A DNA stretch of 64,000 nucleotides from a bacterium UBP2_UBA5202 (GCA_002412795.1 DHVS01000035.1:57605-121604), one strand, 5' to 3'. Counted from the stretch's first letter, positions 17,011 to 25,465 are shown. Made by a program: numbers and translations. The notes: a model not told the origin generated them from the letters alone.

Positions 17011-17040
17011 ATTATACCATAATAATTATAAAATCTGCAA
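17011..17040 (-). promoter_or_regulatory. Predicted sigma70-type promoter of parA
   Basis: On the minus strand TTGCAG (17040-17035) is followed by an 18-bp spacer and a perfect TATAAT (17016-17011). Transcription would begin near 17004 and leave a leader of about 38 nt before parA. Confidence 0.6.
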
Positions 17041-17084
17041 AAAATATCTTTTTTATTTTAGACTAAAATACCTGTAGATTTTTA

Positions 17085-17113
17085 TTGACATTTATTGTTT
17101 CACCCATTAAGAT
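17085..17113 (+). promoter_or_regulatory. Predicted promoter of the 17156 outer-membrane protein gene
   Basis: TTGACA at 17085-17090, a 17-bp spacer and TAAGAT at 17108-17113. The leader is about 37 nt and carries GGAG 8 nt before the ATG at 17156. It is divergent from the parA promoter. Confidence 0.65.
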
Positions 17114-17155
17114 GTTGGTTATCAACCGCACAAAAAAACAAATGGAGTTACGGTT

Positions 17156-17737
17156 ATGAAAAAGTTATTGGTCTTGCTGCTTTTGTTGGGCCTGGGGTCC
17201 ATGGCTTTGGCCCAGGGGTTGACCATCGGGGTCAAGGGCGGACTGAACATGGCTTCCATTACCGGGGCAGATGCCGGTTCCCCAGTAATAAAATCCGGCT
17301 TAATTGGCGGGGCCTACGCCACCATTGATCTGATGTTCGTCAATATCCAACCGGAATTGTTATATTCACAAAAGGGGTTTAAGCAGGAAGAAGCCGGCAT
17401 TACCTTGACCGGGCACTATGATTACCTGGAAATCCCCGTTTTGTTAAAATTCCCACTGGGAAAGATCATTGTTCCCAGCATTTATATCGGCCCTTCTTTT
17501 GGGTTGCTTTCGGGAGCAAGTTGGGAAGCTTTGGGTATAGAGTTAGACGTGAAAGATTACACAGAGGGCTCAGATCTGGGTTTTGTTTTTGGGGTAGATC
17601 TAAAAACCCCTGTCAAACTTACCTTGGATGCCAGGTATACGATGGGCTTAAAGACCGTGTCAAAAGAGATTCTTGGTGTAACTCCCGAATGGAAAAACTC
17701 TGTCATATCGGTGATGGTTGGTTACGCCCTGTTTTAA
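17156..17737 (+). CDS. Small outer-membrane beta-barrel protein
   Basis: A 193-residue protein with a signal peptide (M-K-K-L-L-V-L-L-L-L-L-G-L-G-S-M-A-L-A, then Q-G-L) followed by alternating beta strands (G-V-K-G-G-L-N-M-A, then F-V-N-I-Q-P-E-L-L-Y-S-Q-K-G-F) as in the PorT/OMP_b-brl_2 family. The C-terminal residue is Phe (V-G-Y-A-L-F), typical of barrels inserted by the BAM complex. It is predicted in the outer membrane; the function is unknown. Expressed from its own promoter and closed by the hairpin at 17751. Confidence 0.82.
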   Translation: MKKLLVLLLLLGLGSMALAQGLTIGVKGGLNMASITGADAGSPVIKSGLIGGAYATIDLMFVNIQPELLYSQKGFKQEEAGITLTGHYDYLEIPVLLKFPLGKIIVPSIYIGPSFGLLSGASWEALGIELDVKDYTEGSDLGFVFGVDLKTPVKLTLDARYTMGLKTVSKEILGVTPEWKNSVISVMVGYALF

Positions 17738-17750
17738 TGCTCGGTTGTAG

Positions 17751-17784
17751 AAAAGCCCCGGGTCGTAAACGTCCCGGGGCTTTT
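17751..17784. terminator. Bidirectional intrinsic terminator
   Basis: A perfect 12-bp stem (AAAAGCCCCGGG / CCCGGGGCTTTT) with a 10-nt loop and T-runs on both strands, placed between convergent genes ending at 17737 and 17798. Confidence 0.9.
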
Positions 17785-17797
17785 CTTTTACAGTTAT

Positions 17798-18496
17798 TCA
17801 TGCTTCCAATATTACCCTGGCTACCTCTTGATGCTCGCTGAAGTCCTCGAAAACCCGGTCCGCCCCGTGCTCCAACAGCTGAACGGCCGAACTCCTGCCC
17901 GTTCCCACCCCGATGGCCCTGACCCCCAAATGCCGACCGCATTTGATGTCGTGCTCCGTGTCGCCAATGATCACGATCTGTTTGCCGGTGAATCTCTGCC
18001 CCGAAAGTTCAAAGGCCCTCTGCACCGCGATGTCCGCCAGCTCCTTCCGGACGGCCGAGTCGTCGGCAAAAGCCCCGAAGGAAAAATACTTCCACAGGTC
18101 CAGCGACTCCAGTTTGGCCCGGGCCCCGGGTTTGATGTTTCCGGTCAGCAGACCAAGCAAAACAGGTGACTTGCTGAGTTCATCCAATAGTTCCCGCACT
18201 CCGGGATAGATCTTTTTGTCCGGCGCTTTGGGCAATTCTGCCTGCAGTACCGAGGAATAATGGGTCAGCGCTCTTTCCGTCATTTCCTTAGAACAGGGAA
18301 CCCCGGCGGCGGCCATCAGTTCTTGCACGATCATGGGATCGGTCTTGCCGTCAAAGATCCAGTTGTCTATCGGACCGGCGGTGCCGAAGACATCCAGCAG
18401 GGCCTGCTTGAAAACCCTTCGGGGTGTGGCCCCGCAGTGCACCAGCGTTCCGTCGATGTCAAAAAGAACCAAATGGGTGTATTTGTTGCTGATCAC
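17798..18496 (-). CDS. HAD-superfamily phosphatase
   Basis: A 232-residue haloacid-dehalogenase hydrolase. Motif I is F-D-I-D-G-T-L (nucleophile and acid/base Asp), motif II is L-L-T-G-N-I near residue 120, and motif IV is V-I-I-G-D-T-E-H-D-I-K-C-G. The helical cap after motif I is the phosphoglycolate phosphatase/beta-phosphoglucomutase type. The substrate is not assignable. The start is GTG two bases after the rsmG stop, so the two are co-transcribed away from oriC. Confidence 0.88.
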   Translation of the reverse strand: MISNKYTHLVLFDIDGTLVHCGATPRRVFKQALLDVFGTAGPIDNWIFDGKTDPMIVQELMAAAGVPCSKEMTERALTHYSSVLQAELPKAPDKKIYPGVRELLDELSKSPVLLGLLTGNIKPGARAKLESLDLWKYFSFGAFADDSAVRKELADIAVQRAFELSGQRFTGKQIVIIGDTEHDIKCGRHLGVRAIGVGTGRSSAVQLLEHGADRVFEDFSEHQEVARVILEA

Positions 18497-18498
18497 GG

Positions 18499-19176
18499 TT
18501 ATTGTTTTTCCAGTACAATTATCTGCCGGCTTTTCCCGTCAATGACATATTCCTTGATGGTTTTTACTCGCAGGTGCGTTTTTGCCAATTCTTTTTCCGC
18601 CTCCTTTATCTCCTGCTCCGCCTTCTGGGCCTTGAAGGCCAGCAAAACCCCTCCGGGCCGTAGGAAAGGAAACGAACTCTTGACCAGCTCCTTCAGCCCG
18701 GCCACCGCCCGGCACAGCACCACATCATATTTGCCCAGCAGTTCCTTCTCCTTGACCAGCTCCTGGGAATGCTGGGGAACCACCGTTACGTTCTGCAAGG
18801 CCAGCTCCTGGGACGCCAGGTCCAAAAATTTCGCTTTCTTCTGGGTGGCCTCCACACAGGTCAAATTGATGCCGGGCCGGCAGATCTTCAGCGGAAAACC
18901 GGGAAAACCGCCGCCGGAGCCCAGGTCCATGACGGTCATCGGAACCGGGCTGGATATGGCGGCCTCGTCCAGCAGCGGCAGGGCGGCCAGCGAATCGGCG
19001 ATGTGTCCGGCCACGGTCTGCTCCGCTTTCTGGCGGGAGATCAGATTTATTTTCTGATTCCAGTCCAAAACAAACCGGGCGTATTGTTCCAACTGTTGGA
19101 TCTGTCCGGGAGAGACTTCCAACCCTATTGTCTCCGCCGATCCCTTTATGCTTAAACCAAGACGTTGGTCTGTCAT
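18499..19176 (-). CDS. rsmG: 16S rRNA (guanine-N7) methyltransferase RsmG/GidB
   Basis: A protein of about 225 residues. The SAM-binding core V-M-D-L-G-S-G-G-G-F-P-G-F-P and the upstream W-N-Q-K-I-N-L-I-S are hallmarks of RsmG, which methylates G527 of 16S rRNA. V-L-C-R-A-V-A-G-L-K-E-L is the conserved segment near the active site. The start is set at M-T-D-Q-R-L (19176); a TTG at 19215 would add 13 residues of unlikely composition. Location beside dnaA is common in bacteria. Followed by the HAD gene. Confidence 0.94.
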   Translation of the reverse strand: MTDQRLGLSIKGSAETIGLEVSPGQIQQLEQYARFVLDWNQKINLISRQKAEQTVAGHIADSLAALPLLDEAAISSPVPMTVMDLGSGGGFPGFPLKICRPGINLTCVEATQKKAKFLDLASQELALQNVTVVPQHSQELVKEKELLGKYDVVLCRAVAGLKELVKSSFPFLRPGGVLLAFKAQKAEQEIKEAEKELAKTHLRVKTIKEYVIDGKSRQIIVLEKQ

Positions 19177-19699
19177 TTTAGTTCGAAAAAAATATTTTAT
19201 TGGTGGGTTTATCAAACTTTAACCTAAAAGCAGATTTATTTCAAGATAAATTTCATTTATTGAAAATTTTCTTCTCTTTATTTTTTCTTTTTCGTAAAAC
19301 GCTATTGACTTTTTTTCGGCAACCTGATATATTTACATCCTGGCTCAACCAAGAGCACCGTTATATGTTTTTCTTTATGAAATCGCGGGGCAGACAAACC
19401 GTGGTTTCTTTTTCTTTTTTATAGCCCTTACTGTGGAAAACCCTGTTGATAACTTTGCTCTTCAAGGACACTCTATAACCCCTTGTTAATAGATATTTTA
19501 TACACCCTTGTTGCATTGTTGATAAGCCTTTTGTAAATGTTGTTTAATTTTCGCAACTGTTTGCCGGTTAACGTCTTGCTGTTGTTCGCAACCTGTTGAC
19601 AACTATGTGAATAATCCCCAAGCCTTGATTTTCCGCACTTTATAAACGCCATCCTTTAACTACCCTTAAATATCAGCCTTTTAGCGCTGTGGATATCTT
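19177..19699. other. Predicted replication origin (oriC) upstream of dnaA
   Basis: An AT-rich region of about 520 bp. DnaA-box-like 9-mers related to TGTGGATAA lie on the plus strand at 19432 (TGTGGAAAA), 19444 (TGTTGATAA), 19517 (TGTTGATAA), 19594 (TGTTGACAA), 19606 (TGTGAATAA) and 19688 (TGTGGATAT), each one or two changes from consensus. The pyrimidine/AT-rich tract at about 19221-19310 is a candidate unwinding element. Position between rsmG and dnaA and the divergent gene orientation support the call. Confidence 0.75.
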
Positions 19700-21037
19700 A
19701 TGAGCCAACAAGCACAAGCACTTTGGGCACGGGCCCAGGAAAAAATCAAAGAACGGATAGGCTCCGGCAGCTATGACACCTGGCTAAGGCCTGTCAAGGC
19801 GGCTTCCATGGGGGACACGTCCATAACCCTCAGGGTTCCCAACCAGTTTTTCATACAATGGCTGGAACAACATTACCTGCCATTTATAAAAGAAGCCATA
19901 AAAGAAACAGCCCTAAGAGAATTGGATGTGATCTTTTCGGCGCCCACGGAACAACCCAAGCCTTCTTTGTCCGAAAAACAGCTTCCCCCTCCCCTGCCCA
20001 TTGCCATTGACAGCGACAGCCAGCTGAGGGAACGCTATACCTTTGACAAGTTTGTGATCGGGAAAAGCAACGAGTTTGCCCACGCCGCGGCCCGGGCCGT
20101 GGCCGAGGCACCGGGCAAGGTCTATAACCCCTTCTTCATATACGGCGGCGTAGGACTGGGCAAGACCCACCTGACCCACGCCATCGGAAATTATGTCCGG
20201 GCCAAGAAGCCCAAGGCCAAGATCTTCTACACCCCGGCCGAAAACTTCATGAACGAGATGGTGGCCGCCATCCAGAACCGCAAGATCCTTGATTTCAAAA
20301 ACCACTACCGCAACCTTGACGTTCTGCTGATAGACGACATCCAGTTCCTATCTGAAAAGACCGGGATGCAGGAAGAGATCTTTCACACCTTCAACACCCT
20401 TTACGATTCCCGCAAACAGATCGTGCTGACCTCGGACCGGCCGCCCAAGGACATCTCCCAGCTGGAGGAACGGCTGGTCTCCCGCTTTCAAAGCGGGCTG
20501 GTGGCCGACATCCAATCCCCCGATCTGGAGACCAGGATCGCCATCTTAAAAAAGAAGGCCGAAATAGACAACTTAACGGTTCCCGACGATGTGATCTATT
20601 TCATGGCCGAAGCGGTCAAGTCCAACATCCGGGAACTGGAGGGGTCTCTGGTCCGGGTCACGGCCTTTGCCTCGGTGGCCGACCGGGAACTGACCCTGGA
20701 TCTGGCCCAGGAGGCCCTTAAACACATCATCTCCCAGAAGACCAAAAGCATTTCCATCGATTCCATCCTGAGGGCGGTGGCCAACCATTTCTCCGTCAGC
20801 GACGAGGCTTTGCGCTCCAGTAAGCGCACCAAGGAACTGGTGCTGCCCCGCCACATCGCCATGTATCTGTCCCGGACCATGACCCCGGCGTCTTTGAACG
20901 ATATCGGCAAACGTTTTGGCGGCAAGGACCATTCCACCGTTCATCACGCCATAGACAAAATGAACAAAGACATCTTAAAAGACCAGGATACTGCCCGTCA
21001 GGTTGAGTTGATAACCAAGACTATAAAGGGTGAATAA
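19700..21037 (+). CDS. dnaA: Chromosomal replication initiator DnaA
   Basis: A 445-residue initiator of replication. Domain I (W-A-R-A-Q-E-K-I, then Y-D-T-W-L-R-P) recruits the helicase; the AAA+ domain has Walker A G-G-V-G-L-G-K-T (residues 149-156) and Walker B L-L-I-D-D-I-Q-F; domain IV has the DnaA-box-reading signature G-K-D-H-S-T-V-H-H-A-I. The length is normal. A DnaA-box-like 9-mer (19688-19696) ends just 3 bp before the ATG, so autoregulation is plausible. No strong ribosome site is visible. Confidence 0.98.
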   Translation: MSQQAQALWARAQEKIKERIGSGSYDTWLRPVKAASMGDTSITLRVPNQFFIQWLEQHYLPFIKEAIKETALRELDVIFSAPTEQPKPSLSEKQLPPPLPIAIDSDSQLRERYTFDKFVIGKSNEFAHAAARAVAEAPGKVYNPFFIYGGVGLGKTHLTHAIGNYVRAKKPKAKIFYTPAENFMNEMVAAIQNRKILDFKNHYRNLDVLLIDDIQFLSEKTGMQEEIFHTFNTLYDSRKQIVLTSDRPPKDISQLEERLVSRFQSGLVADIQSPDLETRIAILKKKAEIDNLTVPDDVIYFMAEAVKSNIRELEGSLVRVTAFASVADRELTLDLAQEALKHIISQKTKSISIDSILRAVANHFSVSDEALRSSKRTKELVLPRHIAMYLSRTMTPASLNDIGKRFGGKDHSTVHHAIDKMNKDILKDQDTARQVELITKTIKGE

Positions 21038-21068
21038 CCAGGGGATAAGTTTTTTTTATTTTTTTAGT

Positions 21069-21087
21069 TGTGGATCACTGTGGATAA
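21069..21087 (+). promoter_or_regulatory. Pair of DnaA boxes in the dnaA-dnaN gap
   Basis: TGTGGATCA (21069-21077) and a perfect consensus TGTGGATAA (21079-21087), starting 10 bp apart on the same strand, lie 32-50 bp after the dnaA stop. They could be a second part of a bipartite origin or a control site for dnaN. Confidence 0.75.
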
Positions 21088-21198
21088 AACCTCCTGTTGT
21101 CAACACCTTTTCCAACCCTGTCAAAACACCAAATAATCGTTGACAGCTTGTGCCCACGCAGTTAATTTGACTTATCCCAAGATTTACCAACTTTACTA

Positions 21199-21228
21199 TT
21201 GACTTTTACTGTTAATTAGATATATCAT
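21199..21228 (+). promoter_or_regulatory. Possible dnaN promoter
   Basis: TTGACT at 21199-21204 followed by TATCAT at 21223-21228 (18-bp spacer; TATATC at 21221 with 16 bp is an alternative), in an AT-rich stretch about 50 nt upstream of dnaN. Confidence 0.4.
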
Positions 21229-21280
21229 AATAAACTAATCATCTAAAGAAACATTCTCATTTACAGAGAGATATCTTAAA

Positions 21281-22390
21281 ATGAAAATTTCCATCTCACA
21301 GGACAAGATCCTTTCCAGCCTTCAAAGCATAATCGGCGTGGTTCCCACCAAAAGCACCTTTCCGGTACTGGCCAACGTGCTTTTAGAGGCCACCAAGGAC
21401 AAGATAAAATTCTCCGCCACCGACCTGGAAGTGGCCATCGTCACCGAGACCGAGGCTAAGGTCACCAACCCCGGCGCCATAACCATTCCGGCCCGGCAGT
21501 TCTTTGAGATCATCAAACAGCTACCTTCCCTGCCGTTGGATATAGAGGTCAACGAGAACAAGATAGCCATCAAGTGCGACAAGAGCCGCTTTAACCTGAT
21601 CGGGATCCCCAAGGACGAGTTTCCCAAGATCCCCGAGATCAAGAAGGACAAGCAGATCAAGCTTCCGGCCTCCCTTTTACAGAGCGCCATCAAGAAGACC
21701 CTGTTCGCCGCGGCCAACGATAGCTCCCGGCCGGCCCTGTGCGGGGTGCTGTTCCAGGTCAACGGCGACAAGCTGCGGGTGGTGACCACCGACGGAAGGC
21801 GCCTGGCCCTGATGGAAAGCCTGATATCGCCGGTCTCGCAGAAAAGCGAACTGCTGATCCCGCCCAAGGGGCTGAACCTGGTCAACAAGATGATAGGTTC
21901 CAGCGACCAGGAGATCATCCTGAAGTTCGACGAGAACTATTCCCAGTTCATCCTGGGCAATACCCAGCTGTTCGCCCGGCACATTGAAGGGGTTTATCCC
22001 GAATACGACAAGTTCATACCCTGGAGCAACGACAAGATCGTCACCGTCAACACCGAGATATTTGCGGCCGGGGTGCGCCGGGTATCGGTGTTTTCCGACA
22101 CTTTTACCAGCATGATCAAGCTGAACATCAAGGCCGATTCCCTGGACCTTTCCAGCCGCACCGCCGACATCGGCGAGGCCTTTGAAAGCCTGGCGGCCAA
22201 ATACGGCGGGGAGGAAATGGAGATCGGTTACAACGCCAATTATCTGCTGGACATCATCAAAAACGTCGAATCAGACGAGCTGAACATCTATCTAAGCGCG
22301 CCGCTGGCGGCCGCCATCGTCCGGCCCAGCCAGGAAAAGGACGACAACAAACTGGTCTATCTGATCATGCCCATCCGCCTGCCGGAATAA
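21281..22390 (+). CDS. dnaN: DNA polymerase III beta sliding clamp
   Basis: A 369-residue three-domain clamp that loads on DNA and tethers polymerase III. It starts M-K-I-S-I-S-Q-D-K-I-L and ends with the clamp signature Y-L-I-M-P-I-R-L-P-E. The segment T-T-D-G-R-R-L-A-L is the conserved second-domain motif. Length and order after dnaA are standard. A hairpin terminator follows at 22408. Confidence 0.97.
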   Translation: MKISISQDKILSSLQSIIGVVPTKSTFPVLANVLLEATKDKIKFSATDLEVAIVTETEAKVTNPGAITIPARQFFEIIKQLPSLPLDIEVNENKIAIKCDKSRFNLIGIPKDEFPKIPEIKKDKQIKLPASLLQSAIKKTLFAAANDSSRPALCGVLFQVNGDKLRVVTTDGRRLALMESLISPVSQKSELLIPPKGLNLVNKMIGSSDQEIILKFDENYSQFILGNTQLFARHIEGVYPEYDKFIPWSNDKIVTVNTEIFAAGVRRVSVFSDTFTSMIKLNIKADSLDLSSRTADIGEAFESLAAKYGGEEMEIGYNANYLLDIIKNVESDELNIYLSAPLAAAIVRPSQEKDDNKLVYLIMPIRLPE

Positions 22391-22407
22391 ATAACAGCAG
22401 GCAGAAT

Positions 22408-22440
22408 AAAAGGATGTAGCAAAAAATGTTACGTCCTTTT
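22408..22440 (+). terminator. Intrinsic terminator after dnaN
   Basis: A 14-bp stem (AAAAGGATGTAGCA with TGTTACGTCCTTTT, two non-Watson-Crick positions) with a short A-rich loop, followed by T-residues. Confidence 0.8.
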
Positions 22441-22465
22441 TTATTTTCACCAGCAAAGGAGAGCC

Positions 22466-22774
22466 ATGATAAAGCACATTGTCCTGTGGAGTTTTAGGCC
22501 CCAGGCCGAAGGCCGCAGCAAGCAGGAGAACATTGAACTGGCCAGGGAAAAACTGCTGGGGCTGAAGGAAAGCATCCCTGAAATTAGGTCTCTGGAGATC
22601 GGCATAAACATCAATACCGGCCAGGATGCCTTTGACCTGGCCCTTTATTCCGAGTTTGAGAACGAGAAAGACCTGGACACCTACCAGAAACATCCCGAAC
22701 ACATTAAAGCCGTGGACTTTCTGCGGAAGGTCCGGGACCGGCGGGTGGTGGCCGATTATCCAACGGAATCATAA
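22466..22774 (+). CDS. Dabb (stress-responsive alpha/beta barrel) protein
   Basis: A 102-residue protein with the Dabb-family start M-I-K-H-I-V-L-W-S-F and the C-terminal Y-Q-K-H-P-E-H-I-K-A-V. These small ferredoxin-like dimers occur in stress responses and as cyclases; no specific role can be given. AAAGGAG lies 5 nt before the ATG. It is followed by a hairpin that overlaps the next promoter. Confidence 0.88.
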   Translation: MIKHIVLWSFRPQAEGRSKQENIELAREKLLGLKESIPEIRSLEIGININTGQDAFDLALYSEFENEKDLDTYQKHPEHIKAVDFLRKVRDRRVVADYPTES

Positions 22775-22803
22775 AGCACCAGGCACAAGGTGTCTCATTT
22801 AGA

Positions 22804-22836
22804 AAAACCGCCGGGGGTTAACACCGCGGCGGTTTT
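22804..22836 (+). terminator. Intrinsic terminator after the Dabb gene
   Basis: Stem AAAACCGCCG (22804-22813) / CGGCGGTTTT (22827-22836). The loop contains the -35 hexamer of the next gene, so terminator and promoter interlock. Confidence 0.8.
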
Positions 22837-22846
22837 GTGTTATAAT
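22818..22846 (+). promoter_or_regulatory. Leaderless-type promoter of the first EamA gene
   Basis: TTAACA (22818-22823), 17 bp, TATAAT (22841-22846). The start codon at 22855 follows only 8 nt after the -10 box, so the transcript should begin at or within a few bases of the ATG. Confidence 0.7.
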
Positions 22847-22854
22847 GGAGACCT

Positions 22855-23709
22855 ATGATCAACCGACACCTTAAAGCCGACCTCTGGCTGCTGCTGGCCA
22901 CTTTTTTCTGGGGCGTCACCTTTGTAGCCGTCAAGGATGCCATGCTCCACGCCACCCCCCTGGCCTTCATGGGGGTGCGCTTTGCCCTGGCCGGGGTAAT
23001 TCTACTGCCGTTCTGTTACCGGGGATTGAAAACCCTGTCCTTTGCCGGGTGGCGGGACGGGATCCTGCTGGGGTCTTTCCTCTTCGGCGGTTTCGCCTTT
23101 CAGACCGCGGGGCTGGTGCACACCACCGCCACCCGCTCGGCCTTCATCACCGGGCTGTCGGTGATCCTGGTGCCGCCGCTTTCCATCACCATGCTCAGGA
23201 AAAAAGTGGGGCCGTGGATCTGGACCGGGGTGGCCCTGGCGGCGGTAGGCCTGTATTTCCTGTCCCGGCCGGACTCCGGGGGCTTCAACCGCGGAGATAT
23301 TTTGACCGCCCTCTGTGCGGCCTGTTTTGCGGTGGAGATAATACTGGTCCAGACCTACACCCAAAAGCACGGGGCCATGAACATGGTGATGGTCCAGATA
23401 ATCACCACCGTCGTGCTGAGCCTGCTGTTCATGTGGTGGCTGGAAAAACCGGCCATTCACTTTGTGCCCTCGCTTTGGCTAGACCTCTTTTTAACCAGCG
23501 TCCTGGCCACCGCCGGTTCCCTGGTGATCCAATCCCACTTTCAAAAACAGACCTCGGCCGCCCGGGCCGCCGTCATCTACACGCTGGAACCATTGTTTGC
23601 GGCCGTCTTCGCCTTTCTGATCTTCGGGGAAAAGATGCCCTGGCTGGGGTGGCTGGGGGCCGGGCTGATAATGATGGGAATGCTGGCTTCGGAACTGGGG
23701 AGGGAATAG
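22855..23709 (+). CDS. EamA/DMT-family transporter
   Basis: A 284-residue inner-membrane protein with about ten predicted hydrophobic helices in two repeated EamA halves (W-L-L-L-A-T-F-F-W-G-V-T-F-V-A-V-K-D at the start of the first, T-L-E-P-L-F-A-A-V-F-A-F in the second). The family exports or imports amino acids and other metabolites by drug/metabolite exchange; substrate unknown. A second EamA gene follows after 84 bp, and a third lies at 47071. Confidence 0.9.
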   Translation: MINRHLKADLWLLLATFFWGVTFVAVKDAMLHATPLAFMGVRFALAGVILLPFCYRGLKTLSFAGWRDGILLGSFLFGGFAFQTAGLVHTTATRSAFITGLSVILVPPLSITMLRKKVGPWIWTGVALAAVGLYFLSRPDSGGFNRGDILTALCAACFAVEIILVQTYTQKHGAMNMVMVQIITTVVLSLLFMWWLEKPAIHFVPSLWLDLFLTSVLATAGSLVIQSHFQKQTSAARAAVIYTLEPLFAAVFAFLIFGEKMPWLGWLGAGLIMMGMLASELGRE

Positions 23710-23793
23710 GAACCCGATGGTCCGATATTTATAAGGAACCCAAGAAAACAGGAAATCAACCAGGTCGTAGGTAAAAGGACAAAGCAAGGAAAA

Positions 23794-24669
23794 ATGAAAA
23801 AGGTTATCTTTATAACGCTGCTGGCCCTGGTGGTGGTCTTCTGGGGCAACGCTTTTGTGGCCATTAAATACCTGCTGGACGTTGAAGGCCTGGACCCCAT
23901 GCGGCTGACGGTCCTCAGGTACCTGCCGGCGGCCGTGCTGCTGCTGGTTCTGATGTTCGTGATCTACAAACCGCAGAAGATATTTTCGGTGTGGCGCCAA
24001 GAATGGCTGGGAATTTCTCTTTACGGAATCACCGGGGTTTTGGGTTACAATCTGGCCCTGAACTACGGGGAGAGCCGGATCGCGGCCGGGACCGCCAGCC
24101 TGATAGTGGGCCTCTCCCCCATTTTTACCCTGATAGCCTCCAACCTGGCGCTCAAGGAAAAGATCACCGCCAGAAAACTGGGCGGGATCATCGCGGCCTT
24201 CATCGGGCTGTTCATCGTGGTCCGCTGGGGGGCCGGGGAGGCCATCAACTTCAACTATCTTTTGGGCGTGCTGATCACCTTCGGGGCCCCGCTCTCCTGG
24301 GCCGTTTACACCATAGTGGGAAAACCAATGGTCCACCGCCACGATCCCAACCTGATCACCATGTCGGCCATCATCTGGGGCAGTCTGCCGCTGGTGTTCT
24401 TTATGCCTTCCGTAAATACTATGGCTGCCATTTCTCCGAAAGGTTGGGGAGCATTGGTATTCCTGAGCCTGGTCTGCACCATCTTCGGCTTTCTGGTCTG
24501 GTCCTGGGCCTTAAAGAAGACCGAGGCCGCCCGGCTGGGGGCCCTGGTCTATCTGATACCGCTGGTGACCATAATCTCCGGGCTGGTGTTCATCCGGGAA
24601 GCCCCAACGGTGGGGTTGATAGCCGGGGGCATTATCCTGATAGCCGGCGTGGTGGCGGCGGAAACATAG
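23794..24669 (+). CDS. EamA/DMT-family transporter
   Basis: A 291-residue ten-helix membrane protein. The first EamA repeat has W-G-N-A-F-V-A-I-K-Y and L-R-Y-L-P-A-A; the second ends L-V-Y-L-I-P-L-V-T-I-I-S-G. It is only distantly similar to the neighbour at 22855, so the pair is not a recent duplication. GGAAAA lies a few bases before the ATG. Likely co-transcribed with the upstream EamA gene; substrate unknown. Confidence 0.9.
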   Translation: MKKVIFITLLALVVVFWGNAFVAIKYLLDVEGLDPMRLTVLRYLPAAVLLLVLMFVIYKPQKIFSVWRQEWLGISLYGITGVLGYNLALNYGESRIAAGTASLIVGLSPIFTLIASNLALKEKITARKLGGIIAAFIGLFIVVRWGAGEAINFNYLLGVLITFGAPLSWAVYTIVGKPMVHRHDPNLITMSAIIWGSLPLVFFMPSVNTMAAISPKGWGALVFLSLVCTIFGFLVWSWALKKTEAARLGALVYLIPLVTIISGLVFIREAPTVGLIAGGIILIAGVVAAET

Positions 24670-24689
24670 TTTCGAGAACAAAATAATTG

Positions 24690-24718
24690 TTGATATTTCC
24701 CCGTTTTTAAGATAAACT
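24690..24718 (+). promoter_or_regulatory. Leaderless-type promoter of cheC
   Basis: TTGATA (24690-24695), 17 bp, TAAACT (24713-24718). The cheC ATG at 24726 follows after 7 nt and no Shine-Dalgarno sequence is present. Confidence 0.65.
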
Positions 24719-24725
24719 ATTATCC

Positions 24726-25343
24726 ATGGACATTAAAAATTTAGACCCCCTGCACCTGGACGCCCTCAAAGAGGTGTCCAATATCGGAGCCGGGCACGCC
24801 GCCACCGCCCTCTCGGAACTGGCCCACCAGATCATTCTGATAGATGTGCCGGTGATCGAGGTCAAGCCGCTGGGCGAAGTGCTGACGGCACTGGCCGCCC
24901 CCGGCCAGAAGATCGCCTGCGTGGCGGTGGGGCTTTCCGGGGACATCAAGGGAGAATCCCTGCTGCTGTTCACCGAGCGCGACGCGGTGGAATTCTCCAA
25001 CCGGGTGCTGGGCCGGGAAGAATCAATAAAACCGGTGGCTCTGGGCCAGCTGGAGGAGTCGGCCTTAAAGGAGACCTCCAACATTTTAACCTGCGCCTAC
25101 ATGAACGCCCTGGGCGAACTGCTGGGGGTGATGGTGATACCCACCGCCCCGGCCCTGGAGATCCGGGACCCCCGGGAAGCCGGCGGCCAGTCGTTCTCCT
25201 CCCACAAGGAACACGGGGACATGGTGATCTCCATCAAGAACGAGTTCCGGTTCATGGACAAGCAGATCAACCTGCAGGGGTACTTTCTGCTGATCCCGGA
25301 CGGAGAATCGCTGAAGGCGATATTTAAAAGAATGAACATGTGA
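24726..25343 (+). CDS. cheC: CheC-family CheY-P phosphatase
   Basis: A 205-residue protein with two phosphatase helices: L-K-E-V-S-N-I-G-A-G-H-A (E16, N19, followed by a proline near 42) and L-K-E-T-S-N-I-L-T-C-A-Y (E116, N119, proline near 139). Both active-site patterns E-x2-N are intact, so it should dephosphorylate a CheY-like receiver. No other chemotaxis gene is in the window, so its partner lies elsewhere or it serves another response regulator. Closed by the hairpin at 25424. Confidence 0.9.
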   Translation: MDIKNLDPLHLDALKEVSNIGAGHAATALSELAHQIILIDVPVIEVKPLGEVLTALAAPGQKIACVAVGLSGDIKGESLLLFTERDAVEFSNRVLGREESIKPVALGQLEESALKETSNILTCAYMNALGELLGVMVIPTAPALEIRDPREAGGQSFSSHKEHGDMVISIKNEFRFMDKQINLQGYFLLIPDGESLKAIFKRMNM

Positions 25344-25423
25344 CCGGGGGGGCGCGGAATAAAAGTAGATCCTTCGGTCTGCCAAGCGGGGTGCAGGGCT
25401 CAGGATGACAATGGCAAAATAAA

Positions 25424-25453
25424 AAGAGGGGTTCGTAAAAACGAACCCCTCTT
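25424..25453. terminator. Bidirectional intrinsic terminator
   Basis: A perfect 13-bp stem (AAGAGGGGTTCGT / ACGAACCCCTCTT) with an AAAA loop between convergent genes cheC and the radical SAM gene. Confidence 0.9.
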
Positions 25454-25465
25454 GGCGTTTCGGTC

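Noticed and set aside
24726..25343. A chemotaxis operon around cheC
   Set aside because: Neighbours are transporters and a radical SAM gene; no other che gene is present.
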